DNA of 64,000 nt, from NCBI GenBank assembly GCA_951812925.1, contig OX638368.1, positions 122,225,309 through 122,289,308 on the forward strand, in the 5' to 3' direction. Source of the DNA: Calliopum simillimum (lineage: Eukaryota; Arthropoda; Insecta; Diptera; Lauxaniidae). Below the pieces are notes generated by a model, which was not told the origin of the DNA, ran no database searches, and worked only from the letters and a program-made list of their open reading frames with translations. A program made the position numbers and the translations under genes. Of this stretch, positions 45,578-58,026 are shown piece after piece. The stretch's first letter is position 1, and every line of letters begins with the position of its first letter.

Positions 45578-46612
45578 CACAGAAGAACAGCAAAATAAAC
45601 TTTCACAATACGTTTTTGCTATCTGAAAGTAGATATTTCGAGAAATTCCTTTATAAGATGGTAATATTGAGGGTCCAAATTGTATATACATAGGAGGATG
45701 TTTAGGGACTTTTTTTAGTTGTAGAAACTTGCCAAAGCGCAGGCACAAACTACGTAGAACCCTGCAGAGCTCTTACTCCAATTTCATAAAATTAAATATA
45801 TCTGAGGGCTGACGAAATCTTTGAAAGAAGATGATAGTAAGGTCGGCAGAAGCAAAGGGATACCTACGGAGGTATTTTTGCCTATATGTAGAACCTTTAA
45901 TTTTTTCGTAAAAACTTGCTCCGAAAAAGTTAAACTATCGGAAGCCAAACGAAGGCTTAGATATAAGATAATTGTGATGACTACCGAATTAAAAGGTACC
46001 CCCTGAAGGAGTGCTTATCATGGTTTTCCAGTGGAAGCTGAACCCGGTGCAGAGATAAGGTGTTTCAGCCAATAAGATGATAGAAGAGCTCGAAAACCCT
46101 GAGACAACCTGGCTGACTTTTACCAGATCACATGGTTGAGCGGTTTGCAGCCTACCTAAGATTTCATTAAGAAAGGTTAGAAATAAGCCTTTCAAAATAC
46201 ACCTCTGCAAATGGCACTGAAAATGCAAAGTTGTTCCTATATGTTTTCGAATACTTTAAAATCACACATTTTTGACAATTTGAGTAGCATGCCATGCAGA
46301 AATTCTACCCATAAGAACTCCTAATTCCAGGTTTTGGATAGCGTAGGATATAAAATTTTGTCTAATATCAATACATATGTTTTTGCAGTGCTGCTAAAAG
46401 TTTTATTGTCCTTCAAGGTTTGAATCTCTTATAGACCAGTCAAGATAGAACCAATATTTTCAAAAAATTCCAAGGTATATGAAATCTATACCAATCAAGA
46501 GAAAATTTTGCACAGAACAACATATCAAAATATGTCCGGGAAAATATATAAACTGGTATTTTCCACGTGGAGCAACAGGAAAAAAATATTGACGTTTTCG
46601 TTTAAAGCAATA
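45578..46612. other. Unassigned sequence
   Basis: Mixed composition without a repeat partner in the window. Several short frames (45821-46006, 45989-46228) are unsupported. Could be an old mobile-element body; no motif recognised. Confidence 0.3.
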
Positions 46613-47036
46613 CTATAATTGCCCAAAGATCAAAATTTGACCAAAAATGTATTAAATGATTTTGGTACTTTTTGGACAGTTTTAGTACTTTTTTTGCTAT
46701 TTGGTACAAAATATATAAACTCATTTATCATCCCTGGTACAATGAATGTGAAACGAAAAGAAAACAAAAAAAAAAGAAGTCAGTCAGCTTTTAGTCTTTC
46801 TCTTTGTGCTGTATCCTATTTTTAGCCCTGCATAGCCGCGTATTTTGTCGTTGTTTATATTGAAAAATTTGCATATAATTTTACTGTCTTAATGGCAAAA
46901 TATTAAAATAAATTTAGCTTTGTGCACATTTACACAAAAATACCTTTCTAATGGTGTATAATACAAAGTCGTGCTTCATTTCTAATATAGTAAAAAAAGG
47001 TAGGACAAATTTTTGTCTTACGTATTAATATAAAGA
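46613..47036 (-). mobile_element. Helitron family V, copy 2
   Basis: Collinear with V3 over its length (TGTATTAAATGATTTTGGTA, CATCCCTGGTACAATGA, TCTTTGTGCTGTATCCT, GGTAGGACAAATTTTTGTC). The 3' end is decayed (CTATAATTG instead of CTAGAATCG); the 5' end reads TCTTTATATTAATACG. No U insertion: GGCAAAATATTAAAATAAAT is intact near 46893-46912. Confidence 0.78.
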
Positions 47037-47723
47037 TTTGATTATAATAAACATACATAAATATAAACGAGTATCTATGAGTATTAATGAGCTAGAGATC
47101 TTTAAAAATTTGATTCGACAATATGGTAGAGGTGGAATGCATTATTTCCCAAAAATACTTTTTGCATTGATTTAGTTGTTTGTCATCGAATGTGTTAAAG
47201 GTTTACCTGGTTGTCATTAATTGGATATTTGTAAAGTTTCACTTAACCCATTTTCGGTCATTGTTTTGAACAGTAAAATTGAGAATTTTCAATTATTTTT
47301 TAAACTGTGAAAGTAAATTATAGCAGAGAGATTTTTAGTGCCTTATAATACTTTGATCTATTGGCTGTTTGAAAATATTATTTTCTACTTTCCCACCCCC
47401 CATTAGTATGAGGGGGGTGGTTGAAAAATGCTTTGTTGATGGACCTTTTTTTAAAAATTATTAAAAATATAAATTAATCTTAATAAAAAATTAATGACGA
47501 GGTTTTATAGCCAGAAGTGCAAACTATCATTTGAAATCTAAAAATCGACGCCTGTCAATACCTGATAGGTGCCGGTATGTGTCAAAATTAGTGTTCGATT
47601 AACCGAACGGGGCTGCCCATAAGCCTCGTGACGCTAAAACTCGCAAAAATTTTTCCCATTCCCACCTCTTCCTCCTATGTGACGATGCCATGGGGTATAA
47701 AAAATTCCGTTACATAGGGGGCG
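47037..47723. other. Unassigned sequence
   Basis: AT-rich to 47520, then CG-containing text (GTTCGATTAACCGAACGGGG near 47591) up to the Transib-like element. No gene. Confidence 0.3.
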
Positions 47724-49387
47724 CACAGTGCGAAATTTTCAGAGTCTAGCGGAACTTAATTCATATCTCAGCACATATAGCAATTATAGTTATGAAACTT
47801 AATACTTGGATGTATATTTAATTGTCAAAACACTATGCAAAAATAAAGGGGGATCAGACAAGGGATTACACAGGTTTACAAAAAAAAAAATGTCATGGCG
47901 TTTTGACCTGACTATATGTTTCCCAGGGACTTTGACGTCCTGAATCCGAATCTCGGGTCCGTTTTTTTCCAGAACGTCTGAGAAAAAAGATTTCAAGGTC
48001 ATATGGAGGTCAAAATGGGGTTCATGTGTCGTTTAGTGATAAACTCGCTAAAATTCTGAAACTAATTTTTTAGGTCTTAAAAAGAATATGTGATCAAAAA
48101 GGGTATCTCGGACCTAGTTTCGGAGATATAGCCATCGGAAGGTTAGAATATATATCTTCTATGAAGACCGCTATAGTTGGGAACCCCTGGATGGATTTGA
48201 AAAATATTGGTGTTATATGAAAGGTATTTTATTGTTGTTGTTATTGTTGTTGGTGTTGTTGATTTATTTGTTGTTGTAATTGAAAAATTTCACAAAATTT
48301 CAATAAAGCTCATATCTCGAAACATAAGAATCCAATTGAAAATATGTTCAAAACATTTTTATAGGCTGTCAAAATACCTTTCATATGACATCAATATTTT
48401 ACAAATCCATCGAGGGGTTCCCAACTTATAGTGGTGTTCATAGAAGATATATCCGGATCTTCCGATGGCTATATCTCCGTAACTAGGTGAGAAATACACT
48501 TTTTGATCACATATTATTTTTAAAGAATAAGAACTCGATGATAAAAAATTAGTTTCAGAATTTTAGCGAATTTATCACTAAACGACACATGACCTCCATA
48601 TGACCTTGAAATATTTTTTCTCAGACGTTTTGGAAAAAAACGGGCACGGGATTCGGATTCAGGACGTCAAAGTTCCTAGGAACCATATAGTCTAGTCAAA
48701 ACGCCATGACATTTTTTTTTTTTTTTTGTAAACCTGTGTTATTATACCCCCCATGAATGGAAATGCTTAAAAAGTTGTATTTCTGCTCCCATACCAGATA
48801 TCAACACAGCATAAAAAATGAAGGGGGTAAGACAAGGGGCATTTGCTGTTTCTTGCATTTTTATTCAGAAATGCTTCGCAAAATATCGCGGAAGATGTTT
48901 TATGTTTTCAGTAGAGGATAAACCTACCTTTAAAATTTTGTACGTTTCAAAATGGCGGTTTGTGGTAACACCTTTTAAAGTATCCAATGAAGTTGAAAAT
49001 CTTATGAACTTCTTAAAAAGCATAATTTTCACAAACAAATCACTCACGAGTAAGAAAAGATTCTGCAATTATTTGAATGCCAATAACTGGCAATTTTATT
49101 AAAAAATAATTGAAAAAATTTTCGCGTCCTACCGACTTACCGTTTTTATGTACCAATCTTTAAACTAAAACAAATCGAAAAGCTTTCTATAGTCAAAAAG
49201 TATGAATGAATAAGTAATGCAAGTTTCAGGTGCATTTTGCAATTGTTTCGCAGTGTTATTCACCAAACTGAGTATGAGGTTTTTGATGTGGGATATTAAG
49301 CTACCGAAACAATGAATAATCTTTTGCGTTTTATGTATTTTCAAAATTAAATAAAGTTCCGCTAAACCTCCCAAATTTCGCACTGTG
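47724..49387. mobile_element. Transib-like element 2 (1664 bp, TSD GGGCG/GGGCA)
   Basis: Ends CACAGTGCGAAATTT, 15 bp identical in inverted orientation, then a second matching block TAGCGGAACTT. 5-bp flanks GGGCG (47719-47723) and GGGCA (49388-49392) differ by one base. Heptamer and GC-rich duplication fit Transib. The interior is dominated by a foldback (47867-48743). Plus frame 48818-49102 (94 codons) lies between the foldback and the right end and shows no known domain. Confidence 0.75.
47867..48743. repeat. Foldback nested in Transib-like element 2
   Basis: Edges ACACAGGTTTACAAAAAAA and TTTTTTTGTAAACCTGTGT. Arms of about 365 bp are mirrored: TGTCATGGCGTTTTGAC, GGACTTTGACGTCCTGAATC, GACACATGA/TCATGTGTC and GGATGGATTTG(A/T)AAAATATT. 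The loop has a GTT microsatellite (48233-48276). Confidence 0.8.
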
Positions 49388-49392
49388 GGGCA

Positions 49393-51052
49393 GGGAAAAG
49401 GGGAAAACGGAAAAAAATTTAAAAAAAAAAAAATTCATATAAATTTTTTGATGAAGGATTTGGAATCAGAGGGTGTACACTAAAAATATGCTCTACATCA
49501 AAAAATAAAATGGGTTAAGTAGAAATATATTTTTCAAAATTTAACAAAATTCAGAAATCTTTTCAAAGGCTGCAAGAAATTTTATAAAGGTGTTCTGAAT
49601 TAACCATTTAATTTTTGGCAAAAGAATGACTTTTCCGGAGAAATACGCCAATTTCAAGCACTATATTTTCAACGGTTTTATCGACAAATTGAAATCATAT
49701 GAAACTTTCAGAAACGATCTAAGTAGTTATATTGATATTACAAGCATATAAGTAGCTATAATTTTTTTGTTAAAATGATGCACACATATTCGTCGATTAA
49801 CATTTACAGCAAAAAGTTTAAGTTTTTTGCTCGACTCCCCAGCAATTTTTCTGAATTCTTCACATATGTACGACCTAAAACTTCAATACGGCCTCCTGCA
49901 TTGATTATTGGTATTCTGCAAATGCACTATGGGAATTTTTTAATGCGCTGCAAGAGTGACTCTTTTTTTAATTACTCGAACGTTTCATGCGCCATGGTAA
50001 AAAAGGGCTCCATGTTGGTCGGTTTTCTTTCTTTTGGATTTTTTTCTTTTTCTCAGTTTTTATTTTTTTTATTTTTGGAATTCCAATAGAAAACCGGAAA
50101 TGCTTAAGAGATGCGCTGTTGCTTATGCCATCATTGTTGTTGCTGTTGTTGTTGCTGTTTTATGATGTACTGGCTGGTTGTATGCTGTGGCCTATGATTG
50201 GATCGTCGTTTCAAAGAAACGCCATTTTAATTGTGATGGTGGTGGTGGTGGTGGTGGTGCTGGTGATGGTCATCGTCATCATCATCTCTCCACTGACTTA
50301 GATCGTATTTTTATTGATTGTTACTGTGTTGTTGTTTTTCGTCTTTAATGGCGAAAATACTTTTATTGTTACATTTCATTTCTTTTGAAGTTGTCGGTGA
50401 TAAGCAGTTAAATTTCATTTAAGTATTTTAAATGTGGTTTATTCTTAAGTTTCAATTCTTATGCGATAAATTGTTTATTGCGATATTTATCTATATGGTA
50501 ATAGAGAAGCTATATTTGTATTCTGTGGCTAATTATGTTACTAAGTATGTTTGGGGAAAACCAATAGTAGCAATATATGTGTTGTTAAAGAATTGCAAAC
50601 AGAATAAATTTTAAGTCTAGACAAAAATAATAGCATGTTGTGAGATGACTGACATTCAATAGAAATGAAAAATGTCGGGAAGTTTGAGTCAGAATGATAA
50701 GTTTAAAAAACAATATCGGTCAAATGACCACCTCCACATTTGTGCTCGTTTTACGGCATTTTAAAATGATGCTCGCAAAACATCTGGTTCCTGCTGATTT
50801 CTTCTTCATGTTACCTCCAAAAATCTGCAAGAGTGTGTCAAAAAAGTGAGCTAAGAATTTTGTCTAATTTTTTGAAGGTCATTTAGAGGTCACTCATCGC
50901 CATTTTTCTGCAAAATCTCGACTTGGCAAGGTTTTTCTTATATTATTACGATTCCAAAAATTATTGGAATGATTCGTGCGATATTTTTAATCAAAGTATT
51001 TTAAAAAAATAATGCATAAAAACATTAGAAATTTTACCTTACTATTTTTATC
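49393..51052. other. Upstream block without genes
   Basis: 49393-50080 AT-rich and unassigned; frames 49775-50089 and 49987-50301 are unsupported. 50080-50640 looks single-copy with GTT (50138-50157) and GTG/GAT (50236-50285) microsatellites. 50640-51050 unassigned. Confidence 0.35.
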
Positions 51053-51200
51053 AGGGGCGTGAACCGGGTGAAAAAGTTAGTCGGTTTGGTTCAGCGGCTC
51101 GAACCGTTTTTGCACTTTCGTATTGGTTGGTTAAAACGGTTTTATTTTCTTTAAACCGCGGTTTCTATTCGGTTTAACGGTTTCGAAATTAAAAAAAAAA
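51053..51200. repeat. One end of a hAT-like element (AACCG-rich)
   Basis: Starts CAGGGGCGTGAACCGGGTG, a hAT-type terminus, followed by repeated CGGTTTGG, GAACCG, AAACCG and GGTTTAACGG words typical of a subterminal binding zone. The partner end was not located before the Transib-like element at 51800. The stretch 51201-51799 has no gene. Confidence 0.45.
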
Positions 51201-51799
51201 CAATTTTTGTTTAGTAACAATCTAAAAGAATACAGAAACATATACATATTGGCATTGCCCAAATGACGAACGTGACCGTTGCACACATTTCAAGAGCAAA
51301 AAAAGTGGAAGTAAAAAATATTTTTATTTTAGTTTTTACTTTACATTGTAGATCTTAGGTAACACTTTAATTAGTGCCAACGTTAATAGCAGGCATCCTG
51401 GTTCCAAGATACACGCAAAGAAGAACACAAAACGAACGTAACAAAAAATGGGAGTAATTTTCGTGCCTATTCAAAGAAAGTCAGAATTCAGCGAAGCAAA
51501 TCAGAATTTTTTAGTGCTACTCACCTTAGAATCTTATGCAATAATGTAACTTTTGTTTGATACAAATATCTTCTGTACTTTTCTTTGTTTTGATCATAAT
51601 CTGAATCGATACGTGACAATAAGAACGCGAAATTTTTATCATTATGATTCAATCGGTTAATGATTTGCATGTTTATGTATTTTAAGTTTATTTAGTAAGT
51701 TTGATTAAAGCCAAATTCAGTTTTGAGATCGAAAAAATCTTGCACGCTGTTCTGTGAAGCAATGATGACAAATTATCGTTTTCAGTGACGAACCGGACA

Positions 51800-52685
51800 C
51801 ACTGTGGGCTAGAATTTTTTTAAATCGGCAAAATACAAAAACTATAGTTTTGAATTTTTGATTTTTATGTCACTTATTTGAAAGTACATGAATTTGTACA
51901 TCCTGTGTCAAAAAATTGGTATCGTCACATTCATACTTTTGAGCATACATACGTTAGAAGTTTGTCATTTTAAGTGTGTTTTTAAAAAATATTTATTTGA
52001 AAGTAAACGGTTCACGCGAAGTAAAATATATTCCAAGCCGCACTGTTAATTTTAATACGGCGTACAAGACAATAATTATAAAGGTAAGTAGATGGCATTT
52101 GTAAAAAAATATTTGTCATCATTCTGAATATTGTATGTGAAAATGGATCTCAAATAGGTGCGTTCAATTTAACTGTGAAAATCTTATAACCTAAAAGAAA
52201 AGACAAAAATAGTTATGTACCTTGGAGTTCCCTGGCTTTTGCGTATTGCAGATAAGAACTATTCTATTGAGACCCAAAATCAATATAAATTAGCTCCCGC
52301 ACTGTCCCCCAAAAAATTTTGTGTACGTAAATCTTATGCGATGTGGATTAAAAAATTGTTTTCTATTAATGCATTTTTACATAAATTTTAATCAATAAAT
52401 TAATGTTCTAGATATGCAAATAGCTGCTGTCGTTCCTCTATATTGTTTTTTAAGCCCTTGGTTTGTAGGATTTGAGGCAAAAATCAGAAAAATCCATATT
52501 TAAAAAAATGAACTTAGTAGGAAAATAAAAAAAAAATTTTAACTGTCGGGCATAAATTTTTTTATCCAAATTTTTATGAAAATTATGGAATTCAGTAGGC
52601 CCGAAAACTTAAAAATTGTCTTTCAATACTTGAGTTAAAGGGTTTCTATAATTTAGCCGGTTTTAAAAAATTCTAGCCCACTGTG
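51800..52685. mobile_element. Transib-like element 3 (886 bp, TSD GGACA)
   Basis: Ends CACTGTGGGCTAGAATTTTT and, inverted, CACAGTGGGCTAGAATTTTT, continuing to CGGC. The exact 5-bp duplication GGACA lies at 51795-51799 and 52686-52690. Both ends fit CACWRTG. AT-rich interior, no transposase. Confidence 0.85.
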
Positions 52686-52832
52686 GGACAGTAGAAATTG
52701 GACTAAAGAAAAAAAAAATTTGGCAGTTAAGTGGGATTGCATTATTCTCTTTTAATTATTTTTATATCATTAATGTTGTAAGAGAGATTTTGTGGAACAA
52801 CTTTTAGCATGTATTATGCCCCTTAATGAAGG

Positions 52833-53249
52833 CTAGAATCACCCAAAGGTCAAAATTTGATCACAAATGTATTAAATAATTTGAATACTTTTTGGGCAGT
52901 TGTAGTACTTTTTTTGCTATTTGGTACAAAGTAGAAAAGCTCATTTAGTACAATGACAAATGTGAAACCAAAAGAAAACAAAAAATATGAAGTCGGTCAG
53001 CTTTTTGTCTTTCCCTTTGTGCTGTATCCTCTTTTCAGCTCTGTGGGACCGCGTATTTTGTCATTGTTAATATTGAAAAATTTGCATTTAATTTTACCTG
53101 GCTTAGTGGAAAAATATTAAAATAATTTTAACTTTGTGCGCATTTACATACAAATACCTTTCTAATGGTGTATAATTCAAAGTCGAGCTCCATTTCTAAC
53201 ATTGGAAAAAAGGTAGGACAAATTTATGTCTTGCGTATTAATATATAGA
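52833..53249 (-). mobile_element. Helitron family V, copy 3 (compact, uninterrupted)
   Basis: Minus strand: 5' TCTATATATTAATACGCAAG (from 53249) to 3' CTAG at 52833-52836. A short palindrome GATCAAATTTTGACC stands upstream of the CTAG with about 11 nt between. 417 bp. Contains the intact site AAAAATATTAAAATAATT where copies V1 and V4 hold a U element. Non-coding. Confidence 0.82.
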
Positions 53250-54360
53250 TTATAAAAAAAAAAAATTTTTGGACTTTACTGGTCTATGGTTCATAATATT
53301 TGGGCGTTGAGTAATTGAAAGAATGAATCGAGCATTAAAAAACACGTGAAAAACTTAAATCAAGATACGACCAAGGACAAAGAAAGTCAATCACACTGCT
53401 AAGGATACTATAAATATTACCCACATTCTACGAAATTCCCAATAAAAGGTAAATTAAAAAGGCGTGCGACTAAAACTAACGGCTGTTAATCTTAATGAAT
53501 GTAGATAATACCAATACACACGTATCTGCATTGAACAAAAAAAAAACACAATGACATTTCCCTAATGACCTTTTAGGATGTGAAAACATTTTTAATTCAC
53601 ATAAATTTCCACTCTTGGTGAGCATAAAATATTGAAACTGCCATTCGGGAATAGATTTCAAATGAATTCCAAGGAATTTGCTACCGCAACATATGCAACA
53701 AGAACCACAACAACAATAAAAGCAACAACAACAATACAATATAAAGATTTTACACAAAAAGGGGCACAAAACAAAACACAAATAAAACAGTAGAATAAAA
53801 GTAGCCACAATATACCAAAACATAAAGAAAAAATATCAGAAAAGGAAACACGTCAATAGCAGCAGCATCCTCTGCATCAGCAGCAGCAGCACTAAAAGTA
53901 ATAGCACCAATCTTTGAACTCCCAGCACAAATGGTTAAATGGGTACCTAACTGATAATGGTGTTGGTTAACTCTGGTCAAATGATAATATCGAGTAACAC
54001 AGACACACACAGTGTGTTACTACAATTTGTAGTTGCACATCAGCAACAATAATGATGACGACTGCACAGATTGTCCGGATGGATATTTGACATAGTGAGT
54101 TGCTTTGATCCCGTCACAATTGCCGGCAATCATTGAAAAATTCAAAAAAAAAAAAATGTTAAAAAGTCAAAACTACATACATAATGAAACAAAAAGAAAT
54201 GGAAACCAAAAGCCACAATCGCAACGAGATTTTAAGTCAAATTTTATTTTGCTCATATCAGACAGAGTGTTGATTAACTTCCTGCACAATATGGAGTTTT
54301 CATATTTTATAAGAATTTTGAGTAAAAAAATATAATATACGTATGTTTCACTTTTCAATA
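53250..54360. other. Upstream block with CAA and CAG repeats
   Basis: Mixed composition at 53300-54100, CAACAACA runs near 53700-53740 and CAGCAGCAGCAGCAC at 53879-53893. Frames 53476-53823 and 53750-54010 are products of these repeats. 54100-54360 AT-rich. Candidate regulatory DNA only by position. Confidence 0.3.
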
Positions 54361-54363
54361 TAT

Positions 54364-54926
54364 CACGGTGTTCAAACAAACTATTTTAATAGGTTATTTT
54401 AAGCTATAAAATGCGATATGGTGGTTAATAGCTTCAGTTTTTTTCTTCAAAACTCAATTTTAATTATATCGATATCACCTTTTTCCTCCGAAATACCGAA
54501 AACTGAAATATTGAAAAAACGTGTTTTTTGGACTTTTTAAACTTTTTAGAATATGGTATCTCCGAGAAAAAAAGATATCGGTATAGTTTAGATAACATTT
54601 TAAAGAAAAAATCTTTCAACTACCATATCATGTTTCACAGCTAAAAATAACCTAGTCCTGTTATATCGCTTCAAAAATGGCAAAAAACGGTATTTTCAGC
54701 ACTTTTAAGTTAGAATATCTCAAAAACCATTTGAGATGCAGCAATTTTGAGACCGGATTCGGAATCAACATTGAAAATTACATCGAAAACGGCTATATTA
54801 GTTTTCGTTTAAATTATTTATTATTTTACTTTCCTTAGAAGATCTATGAAAACTATCATTAACCCATTTTGCCAAAAAAAGTGCCTAATACGTCGTCATT
54901 TTAAAATAGCTTGTTTGAACACCGTG
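54364..54926. mobile_element. 563-bp transposon, CACGGT ends, ATAT duplication
   Basis: Ends CACGGTGTTCAAACAA(A/G)CT in inverted orientation, continuing ATTTTAA. ATAT at 54360-54363 and 54927-54930. Shares the CACGGT start and 4-bp duplication of the foldback at 20924-22449, so both may belong to one superfamily (Chapaev/CMC-like, inference). Non-coding. Confidence 0.8.
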
Positions 54927-54940
54927 ATATAAGTATGTAA

Positions 54941-55960
54941 TCTATAAATTAATAAAAACTTGTCCATAATTTTTTACTATCTTAGAAATGGAGTACGAAC
55001 TTGAATTACACACCATTGGAAAGGCACTTGCGTGTAGATGTGCACAAAGTTAAAATTATGTTAATACTAGCTGGCCCGGTAGTGACTTTGTTCGCCCGTT
55101 CCCGATGACCTTTACATGTGTTCCAAGTCCCATCCATCTCTGTCGTCCTTCTCTTCCAACCCCTCAGGTTTTTCAAGGTGAATAGAATATATATTTATGT
55201 ACCAACTTTTATAATGATAGCTACTATAGGCGTAGAAATATAGCATTTTGAGTATTTTTACTGTACGGGGGGTGCAAATCCCTTTCGTTCAATCCCTCTC
55301 AAGCTTTTCATGCTGAATATTAGACGCAATAAACATCCATATTCCAAGTTTCATAATGATAGCTGATATAGGAACACTGATATAGCATTTGGTGTATTTT
55401 TTTCATATGGGGGCTCAACGTCCTCTGGTTCAATCCCCCTCAAATTTTGCATGGTTGATGGCAGATACATTATGCATAAGTTCACTAACTTTCATTATCA
55501 TAGCTTGTATAACTGCAGAGATATAACAATTTTTGTATTTTTTTTCGTATGGGGAGTGCAACCCCCGGCATCTCACCCCCTTATGAACCTTCTACAGACC
55601 ATAACAAACAATTTAAAAAAAAAATTATTTAAATCGGCCGTGTGTACGGACACCATTTCATTTTTATACATATAGATTTTGACTTCAAGCCAGGTAAAAT
55701 TAAATACAATTATTTATTATTATTATTATTAAATATTCATAAAGAGCTGAAAAAGAATAAAGCGCAAAGAGAAAGACAAAAAGCATGGCACCGACTTAAT
55801 GCTATTTTGTTTTTTTATATTTCGCTTGAATTATACCAGAGATGATAAATGAGCTTTTCTGTTTCGTACCAAATAGCAAAAAATGTACTTAAAGTGTCCA
55901 AAAAGTACCAAAATTATTTGATATATTTGTGGTCGAATTTTGACCTCTGGGCGATTCTAG
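54941..55960 (+). mobile_element. Helitron family V, copy 4 (contains U4)
   Basis: A[TCTATAAATTAATAAAAAC ... GGGCGATTCTAG]T, a complete Helitron frame. Palindrome GGTCGAATTTTGACC at 55931-55945 and 11 nt before CTAG (55957-55960). V sequence is 54941-55066 and 55677-55960; between them is U4. Confidence 0.85.
55067..55676 (-). mobile_element. Helitron family U, copy U4, nested in V4
   Basis: Minus strand: 5' TCTATATGTATAAAAATGAA to 3' GGGCCAGCTAG followed by T. Four modules of about 110-120 bp recur (TATAATGATAGCT, ATATAGCATTT and C-rich boundary words). It sits at the same A^T dinucleotide of V as U1 does in V1, in the same relative orientation. Confidence 0.78.
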
Positions 55961-57149
55961 TATTTATATGATAATTGCATGTTTTGGAAAAAAAAGAACG
56001 ACTGCGCCCTTGTCAATGAATTTCGCATGCTAGTTATAGCTAGTTAAGAAATATTTCAAAAATGGGTGAGCTATGTCAACGGAGACGCCAACATCATATA
56101 GAACATGAACTAAAATTATTTATCACTAAAGATATGCAACACAATATTTCATACAATTACTTACATTGCAAACTCGCATTGAAAATCATATGAGCTTTTT
56201 CAGATAATTGATGAATTAAATGATTAGCTTGAAATATGTCGAAATTTTTTTGACTTAAATTGAAAAAGCAGATTCTTACCTTTCATTTTTCTATAGTAAG
56301 AAGACGTTGCTAAACGTATCCAACTTAGTAACTTTCCGAGAAAAATTGCAAACGTTGCATTGAGGAATTTTAATTTGCGCAGATATTTCTCTATAAAATG
56401 ATAGAAAAATTGTTTTTTTTTTCGCCAAATATAAAGTTGAGCTGAGAATTGAAACGATATTACTTATTTCATGTATTTGCGTAAACTATAAAGTGTTGTT
56501 TTAAATTTTCAAATAACAAATTTCATCACTTCTCAGTCAATAATATGTTGTACTTTGATCACGATCATTGGACATCCGATAATATCATGGCACAGTTTTT
56601 TTATAGAACAAATTTGCTTGGATATAGAGTATCCTTTATTCCACTTAATAACATTTTCGAATTCTTATCATTGGCTAATCCCTTTAAATCTTGAAACTTA
56701 TGTACTGTACCCTGCGCAATTTCAAACAGACGATTATTAGTAGCAACAATAGCAGAGTTCTACCGTAATTTCATTTCTTTCATATAAATGACAGTTATTG
56801 TTGTTGTTCTGGAGTTGTGACTGATGCTGCTGCTGTTGCTGTCAATGGCATTGTTCCTTAGTGGCAACTGTTGCTTTGATCAACATCTTGTGGACCGCAT
56901 GTTGTGTCTATTGGCAAATAGTAAGAAAAAGGTGTTTGTTATCGCTTTGTACTCAGTTTCACCTTAACTTATTTATGATTTGTACTTAAAACCACAAAAA
57001 TGGAATGATTTTTACCCTTCAAGTACATTTTTTGTAAAGTCTTTAGTCCTCCCATTTAAAATGATTTGCATTTTTTTACAAATATTTGTTATTTTTTCTA
57101 CAAATAATAAATCAAATAAAGTCTAGCAGCATTGATGAATTAATGCAAC
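55961..57149. other. Upstream block without genes
   Basis: No repeat partner seen. Contains TTGTTGTTGTTCTGG and TGCTGCTGCTGTTGCTGTC near 56800-56842. The 56555-56740 frame is unsupported. Possible regulatory DNA. Confidence 0.3.
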
Positions 57150-57268
57150 ACATATCTATTCGGACAACAAGGCGTGGCGCCTCCCATATGTGGAAAATTT
57201 TAAAAATGCTGCAGTGTGGAGTAGTAAATAATTGGACAGGCCAAAAATAATACACTTATTAGTTTTTT
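57150..57268 (+). mobile_element. mini-me/DINE-like Helitron, copy E (3' fragment)
   Basis: CGGACAACAAGGCGTGGCGC, GGAAAATTTTAAAAATGCTG, TTGGACAGGCCAA and CTTATTAGTT follow the same order as the last 110 bp of copy B. Decayed and 5' truncated. Confidence 0.65.
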
Positions 57269-57498
57269 TTATCCGATTGGTCAAGAAAGTTATAGCAGTT
57301 TTATAATTTGAAATGTTTACAAAGCATAATTTTTAAGTAATTCCTCAAAAACTGTTTTTTAAAATCTTTAAATCTTTTACATCGGCTGATAAGTTTCGGT
57401 CTGACACACAGATGGCGCCACAAATATAGAATTGAAATTTGAGGACGATCTGACATTTGTTTCAAAAGTTACCGTGGTTTTAGTGAAACAACTTTTAG

Positions 57499-58010
57499 TA
57501 CCCTACACCCAGGGTACATTCACTGTGTCCTTCCGTTTGTAACGCAGAGAAGGAGGCGTAGCAGATACAGACAAGTATATACATATGTATATTCTTGATC
57601 AGCGTCACCTCCTGAGTCGATATAGCCATGTCCGTCTGTCTGTCTGGCTGGGTGGCCTATACAAAAAATATATTCAAAATGCATACTTAGGAGTATTTTT
57701 CACGACAATGCAACCAAAATACACATAAATACTAAAAGTTGTAAGCGTAAGCTCTGAGCAATAACTGGGCAAATTCGAAAAGAGGGCGTGGCACCTCCCA
57801 TGTAAGCAAAAGCTTCAAAACGCTATACTGAAAGCATTTTTCAAGATAATCATACTAAATTTTACTCAGACACTAAGAACTATGAATGCAATCTCTTAGC
57901 AAAAACTGGGTGAAATCGGACAATAGGGCGTGGCACCTTCCATAAAAGCAAAATTTTCAGAATACTGCAGTGTAGGGTATTTAATGTTTGGCCAGGCCAA
58001 AGCTTACTAG
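57499..58010 (+). mobile_element. mini-me/DINE-like Helitron, copy C
   Basis: Starts TACCCTACACCCAGGGTAC, has TTCTTGATCAGCGTCACCTC and GTCCGTCTGTCTGTCTGG. A deletion removes the middle (GGGTGGCC jumps to TATACAAAAAATATATTC near 57657). It ends with hairpin TTTGGCCAGGCCAAA, then CTTACTAG (CTAG 58007-58010) before T. Confidence 0.85.
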
Positions 58011-58026
58011 TTTTATTTTTAAAACA

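Noticed and set aside
48818..49102. 94-codon frame as a Transib transposase piece
   Set aside because: No RAG1-core-like residues recognised and too short; left as unknown content of the element.
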